A stretch of 64,000 nt of DNA from Rhodospirillaceae bacterium (GTDB lineage Bacteria > Pseudomonadota > Alphaproteobacteria > GCA-2731375), in NCBI GenBank assembly GCA_018701215.1, contig JABIWH010000050.1, positions 1 to 64,000 of the forward strand. The letters run 5' to 3'. Made by a program: the position numbers and the translations under genes. Below the pieces are notes generated by a model. It was not told the origin of the DNA and made no database searches. It saw nothing but the letters and a program-made list of their open reading frames with translations. Below, in pieces: positions 58,220-64,000 of the stretch (position 1 is its first letter; each line of letters opens with the position of its first letter).

Positions 58220-59584
58220 TCAAAATTGATCGAAAACGGCCAGGCCATATGCCCTGGCGTCGGTGGCGAACTGACAGCTGCCGGCACCGTCGCGAATGCC
58301 CTTTGGGCACCATAATGCTTGCACTCGGGCCGGCACACTGTCCGAACCAGCCGATTTGGCGGCCGCCATGATCTGGGCCAGCGTCTCGCCAGCGGCCATT
58401 GTCCGGCGGCTGAGTGCCGCCGCGCTTGCCGCCCCCAAGGGCCCGCCGGTGCCGGCGGCCGCCATAAACACCTGGTGAACATTTTCGTTGACGCTCAGCA
58501 ACGGCAAGGGATAACCAGGCCAGTCGCCGCCGCCGGCAACACCCCCGGCATTGCTGGGGGTCAAAAAGATACCCATATTTGCCGCCATTGTGCCGCTGCC
58601 AAAGGCCCCGTTCATCTGAAACACGCACGCCGCCGCCGAGCCGAAGCTATCGCCCACCACCAGGCCCGCCTCGCCCCGGTCATGGGTCATGGCGATATCG
58701 TCCTTGGCAAAAACCATGGCCGCCGCAACCGGTTTGCTGCCCAACAGGTTGCTTAGTTTTAAGGTCGGGCCCTTGGCCTGCGCAAGTTTTGGAAAATGCA
58801 GAATTTCATTGCCGATGGAACGCTGGCCGGTTTCGCCCCAAAGCGCACGATAGCCGCGTAGATCGCCGATCGTCGCCTTGCCGCCATGACCGCCGCTGGC
58901 AGAGAGCCATTGCCGGCCCATTTCCGCGCTGTAAAAATCGCTCAACCCCCGTGTCCGGATCCGCGTCAGGACCGAGGCCAGCTCTACCTGCACCAGGTTT
59001 TCAGCCTCTACTAGCGGCGTGCCGTCGGGGTGCAGGAACAATTGAGAGGCTAGCGCATCGCGACGCAGTTTAGCGGCCTGCGGCGCCAGGCGCTTGGCCA
59101 GGGCGCGGCTGATGGAGTGGCCGAAGCGGGCCAGTTTCTCGCTCGGCGCCACCAATTGTCCCCACGGCAGGCGGCCATAGCGGCTGTGCAACAAGGCCAT
59201 GCCCCGCAACGCCCCCGGCATCGCCACCGCCCCGCCGCCGCTGGGCGTCGAAGCCATGAAACTCAAAGTCTCGGCCTTGTTGCCACGATGATCGTAATAG
59301 AGACAGAGCCCACCGCCGCCCAAGCCAACGGCAACGGGATAGGTCACGGTCATGGCGAAAAAGGCCGCCGTGGCCGCATCCGCCGCCGTTCCACCCGCTG
59401 ACAACGCATCCCGGGCCAACAGCGCGGCGCGTGGTTCCTCGGCGACGATGCCGCCCAGGAAGCCTTCGACAGCGCCGATCTGGCCAACCTTCGGCGCCGG
59501 TTTCCCACAGCCGGCCAGGAGCAGCAGGGCAATTGCCAGCCCCCCCGTTAGCCTGCCTGTTAGCCGACCCGCGGGCCGACCCAT
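58220..59584 (-). CDS. Gamma-glutamyltransferase-like lipoprotein lacking the catalytic Thr
   Basis: A 454-residue protein of the gamma-glutamyltranspeptidase (Ntn-hydrolase) fold with a lipobox (LLAGC, Cys26), so probably periplasmic and membrane-tethered. ALSAGGTAADAATAAFFAMT and VAVGLGGGGLCLYYDHRG match the large-subunit start of the family. The region that should contain the autocleavage nucleophile Thr (normally Thr-Thr-His-x-Ser-Val) reads RGEAGLVVGDSFGSAAACVF, with no Thr at that point, and the total length is shorter than typical enzymes. It may be an inactive relative or use another nucleophile. ATG 59584 is preceded by AGGG; a longer frame to 59968 is antisense to the M48 gene. It is cotranscribed with the aminotransferase. 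Confidence 0.8.
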   Translation of the reverse strand: MGRPAGRLTGRLTGGLAIALLLLAGCGKPAPKVGQIGAVEGFLGGIVAEEPRAALLARDALSAGGTAADAATAAFFAMTVTYPVAVGLGGGGLCLYYDHRGNKAETLSFMASTPSGGGAVAMPGALRGMALLHSRYGRLPWGQLVAPSEKLARFGHSISRALAKRLAPQAAKLRRDALASQLFLHPDGTPLVEAENLVQVELASVLTRIRTRGLSDFYSAEMGRQWLSASGGHGGKATIGDLRGYRALWGETGQRSIGNEILHFPKLAQAKGPTLKLSNLLGSKPVAAAMVFAKDDIAMTHDRGEAGLVVGDSFGSAAACVFQMNGAFGSGTMAANMGIFLTPSNAGGVAGGGDWPGYPLPLLSVNENVHQVFMAAAGTGGPLGAASAAALSRRTMAAGETLAQIMAAAKSAGSDSVPARVQALWCPKGIRDGAGSCQFATDARAYGLAVFDQF

Positions 59585-59666
59585 CGACCCTGCCGAGCGA
59601 CCTGTGCGTTGACGGCAGGTAGCGGCGAACCTAGGTTGGATACAATTAACTGATGGAGCCTTGGGC

Positions 59667-61045
59667 TTGCGATACATAATTGGACTTCTACTGCTTTCTA
59701 TCTCGATGCTGGCGGCGCCGCTGATCCTGCCGATCTCACTATTGCCGGGGTCCGGTACCGCCCAGGCGCGAAAGATCAGCTTTATCCGCGATGCGGAGAT
59801 CGAGGATACCATCCGTCTGTTCGGGACACCACTGTTCGCAGTCGCCGGCCTGGAACCCTCGGCGGTGCGCGTATACCTGGTTAATGATCCCTCGCTCAAT
59901 GCCTTTGTCGCCGGCGGACAAAAGATTTTTATCAACACCGGCCTGTTGATTGCCTCGGACAACGCCAATCAGGTGATCGGCGTGATCGCCCATGAAACCG
60001 GGCACATTACAGGCGGCCATCTGGCCCGCACCCAGGATGCCCTGCGCGATGCCTCGGCGCAATCGATCATGGCCTTTGTTCTGGGCGCCGCCGCCGCCAT
60101 TGCCGGTCAGGGCGGTGCCGGCCAGGCCATCATCGCCGGCGGCAGTCAGGTGGCGCAACGTTCGTTTCTGAAATACAGCCGCGTTCAGGAAGGTTCGGCC
60201 GATGGCGCCGCCATCGCCATGTTGGAGCAGACCGGGCAATCGGCCCGGGGCATGTTGGATTTCTTCGACAAACTGGGCGATCAGGAGGCGCTGTTGACCG
60301 CCAGCCAGGACCCTTATGTGCGCACCCATCCCCTGACCCGGAACCGGGTCGACGCCATCCGCGCCCATGTGGAAACTTCGCGTTTTTCCAACGCACCGGA
60401 ACCCCCGCTGTTCGTTGAGCGCCACGCCCGCATGAAGGCCAAGCTGATCGCCTTTCTGGACTCCACGGTCACCACCTTTCGCACCTATCCCCCCACCGAC
60501 AACAGCATGCCCGGCCGCTATGCCCGCGCCATTGCCCGGCACAAAAAGCGCGAGACGAAAAAGGCCCTGGCCTTAATGGCGGGGTTATTGGATGAGCGGC
60601 CCAATGATCCGTATTTCCACGAATTCTACGGCCAGATCCTGTTTGAAAGCGGTCAAGCGGAGGCCGCCGTCACGCCCTATGAACGGGCCGTGGCCTTGCG
60701 CCCGAACGAACCGCTGTTGCGCATCGGTCTGGGCCAGGCCCAGGTAACGGTGGAAGACGGCCGTCATATTGATGCCGCGATCAAGAACCTGCGCCGCGCG
60801 GTGCAGCTGGCGCCGGGCAATCCGACCGCCTGGCGCTGGCTGGGCATGGCCCATGGCCGCAAGGGCAATATCGGCCAGGCCGCCCTGGCCACCGCCGAGC
60901 GCTATATCCTGACCGGCAAATTCCGTGACGCCATCGGCCAGGCCAAACGGGCCGAGCATGTCTTGCCCAAGGGATCGCCAGGCTGGCTGCGGGCCCAGGA
61001 TCTGAAAACGGCAGCGGAACAGGCCGCTAAAAGACGAGCAAAAAA

Positions 61046-61049
<4 letters not shown>
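59667..61049 (+). CDS. M48 metalloprotease with TPR repeats (BepA/YfgC-like)
   Basis: A 460-residue exported zinc protease. A signal peptide (YIIGLLLLSISMLAAPLIL, cleavage near AQA) precedes the M48 domain with IGVIAHETGHITGGHLA (HExxH) and YSRVQEGSADGAA, the third-ligand Glu segment. The C-terminal half holds TPR repeats (YFHEFYGQILFESGQAEAAV, PTAWRWLGMAHGRKGNIGQA). BepA-like proteins degrade or assist outer-membrane protein assembly in the periplasm. The start is TTG: the TTG at 59667 lies eight bases after GGAG, while the one at 59661 is only two bases from it. Its stop overlaps the glpK start (ATGA). Confidence 0.9.
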
Positions 61050-62575
<1,526 letters not shown>

Positions 62576-62676
62576 ATGGCCAAAGCCATGATCCGGCTTG
62601 CGTCAAGCGGCTTGGCGCGACATGATCGCCGATATTTTTGTCGGCCTCATCAACCAAACGTCCGCACGGAGAGACC

Positions 62677-63438
62677 ATGACCGTTTCAGTATTTCGCCGC
62701 ATCGGCCTGTTTGTTGTTTTCGCCCTGATGCCGCTGATGATGGCGAGTGGCGGCGAGGCGCAACAGTCCACCGATCCGGAAACCGTCCGCATCGAAAAGA
62801 TCATCCGCAACTATCTGCTGGAGCATCCCGAACTGCTGGTCGAGGTGATGCGGAAGCTGGAAGCCCGGCAAAAGGCCGAGGAAGAGGCCGGCATGGCCGG
62901 CAAGATCCAGGCCAATCGCGATGCCCTGTTTGCCTCCCACGATGATTTCATCGCCAACCCCATGGGCAAATTTCCCGTGGTGGAGTTCTTCGACTACCAA
63001 TGCGGCTACTGCAAACGCTTCCTCCCCACCATGGCGCGATTGTTGGAGACGGACAAATCCGTGCGCTTCGTATTCAAGGAATTCCCTATTCTGGGCGAGG
63101 TTTCGGTCACCGCCTCCAAGGCCGCCCTGGCCGCCAAGATGCAGGGCAAATACCGGATTTTCCATGACACCGTCATGGGCCTGCGCCGCCGCCTGACCGA
63201 GGCCGCGATCTATCAGACCGCCAAGGATATTGGCCTGGACGTAAAGCGCCTGAAACGGGATATGGAAAGCCCGAAGATCGCCCGCATCATCAAGGCGAAC
63301 CGGGAACTTGCCGCCACCATGGGCATTCGCGGCACCCCCAGCCTGATCGTCGGCGAACAACTGGTGCCCGGCGCCATCGACTATGGCCAGCTTACCGCAC
63401 TGATTGAACAGGAAAAAACCAACTGCAAGGTCTGCTAA
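62677..63438 (+). CDS. DsbA-family thiol oxidoreductase
   Basis: A 253-residue exported thioredoxin-fold protein. The signal peptide RIGLFVVFALMPLMMASGGEA is followed by a helical N-terminal segment (residues about 35-75, IIRNYLLEHPELLVEVMRKL) of the Com1/ScsC type. The active site FFDYQCGYCKRFLP has CGYC, and IRGTPSLIVGEQLVPGAI supplies the cis-Pro loop. A second CKVC lies at the extreme C-terminus, an unusual extra pair. It forms or isomerises disulfides in the periplasm. ATG 62677 follows ACGGAGAG. In other alphaproteobacteria a DsbA-like gene commonly follows the M48 gene; here glpK separates them. Confidence 0.9.
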   Translation: MTVSVFRRIGLFVVFALMPLMMASGGEAQQSTDPETVRIEKIIRNYLLEHPELLVEVMRKLEARQKAEEEAGMAGKIQANRDALFASHDDFIANPMGKFPVVEFFDYQCGYCKRFLPTMARLLETDKSVRFVFKEFPILGEVSVTASKAALAAKMQGKYRIFHDTVMGLRRRLTEAAIYQTAKDIGLDVKRLKRDMESPKIARIIKANRELAATMGIRGTPSLIVGEQLVPGAIDYGQLTALIEQEKTNCKVC

Positions 63439-63485
63439 CTGGCGCGGTTCCGCGCCGACCCTCGGCCTATCGGCCCTGCGGCTCT

Positions 63486-63512
63486 GGATACCCGGATCAA
63501 GTCCGGGCATGA
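63486..63512. repeat. REP-like palindrome
   Basis: GATACCCGGATCAAGTCCGG continuing GCATGAC is a single copy of the palindromic unit also present at 35445-35473 (identical over CCCGGATCAAGTCCGGGCAT). It lies between the DsbA-like gene and the formyltransferase gene. Confidence 0.85.
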
Positions 63513-63611
63513 CATTGTTTACCGTTTTCAACTTTTCCAATTGCGGTGGCGGTTGATCGCGTTGTGCCACATTGCGACGATCGCGAGGCGCGCGCATATG
63601 GAGTTTGTGAA

Positions 63612-64000
63612 ATGGCCCGGACGCAAGACTACAACGTGCTTTTACTCACTTCGGTTCCTGGCGTCATCGACGACATCACGGCCATGGCGCGGGTGCATTT
63701 CGCCAATGTCGAAAGCCTGTATTGGCAAATGGGCAACAAGGAGACCAAGCCCAGGGTGCTTGGCCGGATCGAGGCGAGCAGTTACAACCTGATCATCTCG
63801 CATATCAGCGGCATCATTCTGCGACCACATCACCTTGCCCAGGCCTCTTTCGGCGCCATCAACATTCATCCCGCCCCGCCCGAACATCCCGGCGCCTGGG
63901 GGATTTATTGCCAGCCCGTGATCAGACGCGGCGTCCGCCGCCATCACGGCGTCACCCTGCACGAGATCGATGCGGCCATCGACAGCGGCCCGATTTATGC
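63612..64000 (+). CDS. Formyltransferase-family protein (5' part, cut by window end)
   Basis: The first 129 codons of a reading frame that is still open at the window edge. The segment FGAINIHPAPPEHPGAWG matches the formyl-transfer catalytic block (Asn, His) of the formyltransferase N-terminal domain. RHHGVTLHEIDAAIDSGPIY matches the following GVTLH...D.GPI block with the catalytic Asp. It resembles methionyl-tRNA formyltransferase and sugar N-formyltransferases; which one cannot be decided without the C-terminal domain. ATG 63612 is eight bases after GGAG. Confidence 0.75.
   Translation, partial: MARTQDYNVLLLTSVPGVIDDITAMARVHFANVESLYWQMGNKETKPRVLGRIEASSYNLIISHISGIILRPHHLAQASFGAINIHPAPPEHPGAWGIYCQPVIRRGVRRHHGVTLHEIDAAIDSGPIY

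Overview
The window is dense, GC-rich chromosomal DNA that reads as an alphaproteobacterium. The evidence is the RNase E architecture (S1 domain split by a long acidic insertion), an rne / amiC / PBP1A / prfB block, an M23 peptidase-bactofilin pair, a (2S)-methylsuccinyl-CoA dehydrogenase of the ethylmalonyl-CoA pathway, and short palindromes of the form CCCGGATCAAGTCCGGGCAT. A Rhodospirillales-like lineage fits the gene content, but species cannot be named from this sequence alone.

Region 1 (1-6.1 kb) looks accessory. It holds an intact IS110-family, IS1111-type element with 14-bp subterminal inverted repeats, a flavin-dependent (luciferase-like) monooxygenase, a relic of a PEP-CTERM protein tail, a 2-hydroxyacid dehydrogenase and an M19-like dipeptidase that has lost metal ligands. 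It ends at a tRNA-Ser(TGA), whose 3' side faces this segment. Region 2 (6.2-25 kb) is mostly lipid and housekeeping metabolism: methylsuccinyl-CoA dehydrogenase; a TonB-like anchor fused to Sel1 and ankyrin repeats; a Tat-exported amine oxidase; gluQ with a coupled P-loop protein; a 3-hydroxyacyl-CoA dehydrogenase; an AlkA-type glycosylase; an HNH nuclease; a beta-oxidation operon (thiolase, FadJ-type enzyme, TauD dioxygenase, enoyl-CoA hydratase); an OmpA-type lipoprotein gene broken by one in-frame stop; and nudC. Region 3 (25-45 kb) is a catabolic neighbourhood: nitronate monooxygenase, nitroreductase, GFA protein, APH-like kinase, acyl-CoA ligase, DMT and MFS exporters, luciferase-like oxidoreductases, a tartrate-dehydrogenase-type enzyme, a UbiD decarboxylase, a second TauD dioxygenase and a four-gene SDR/LLM/MDR operon. 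Inside it (30.2-32.0 kb) a DMT exporter and a Pycsar-effector-like membrane protein occupy two consecutive slots, each bounded by the same pair of repeated sequences.

Region 4 (45-64 kb) is the cell-envelope and core block: a degenerate receiver protein divergent from an M23 peptidase-bactofilin pair; prfB with an intact programmed +1 frameshift; PBP1A; the amidase AmiC; rne with its own promoter; an aminotransferase coupled to a gamma-glutamyltransferase-like lipoprotein lacking the catalytic Thr; a BepA-like M48 protease; glpK; a DsbA-like oxidoreductase; and the 5' part of a formyltransferase-family gene cut by the window edge.

The observations most worth following are the repeat-bounded slots with the PycTM-like gene, the likely bridge RNA of the IS1111-type element, the nonsense-interrupted OmpA lipoprotein, the TonB-Sel1-ankyrin chimera, several enzymes missing catalytic residues, and a 32-bp near-perfect palindrome between PBP1A and prfB. 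I found no CRISPR array, no prophage and no complete multi-gene defence operon.
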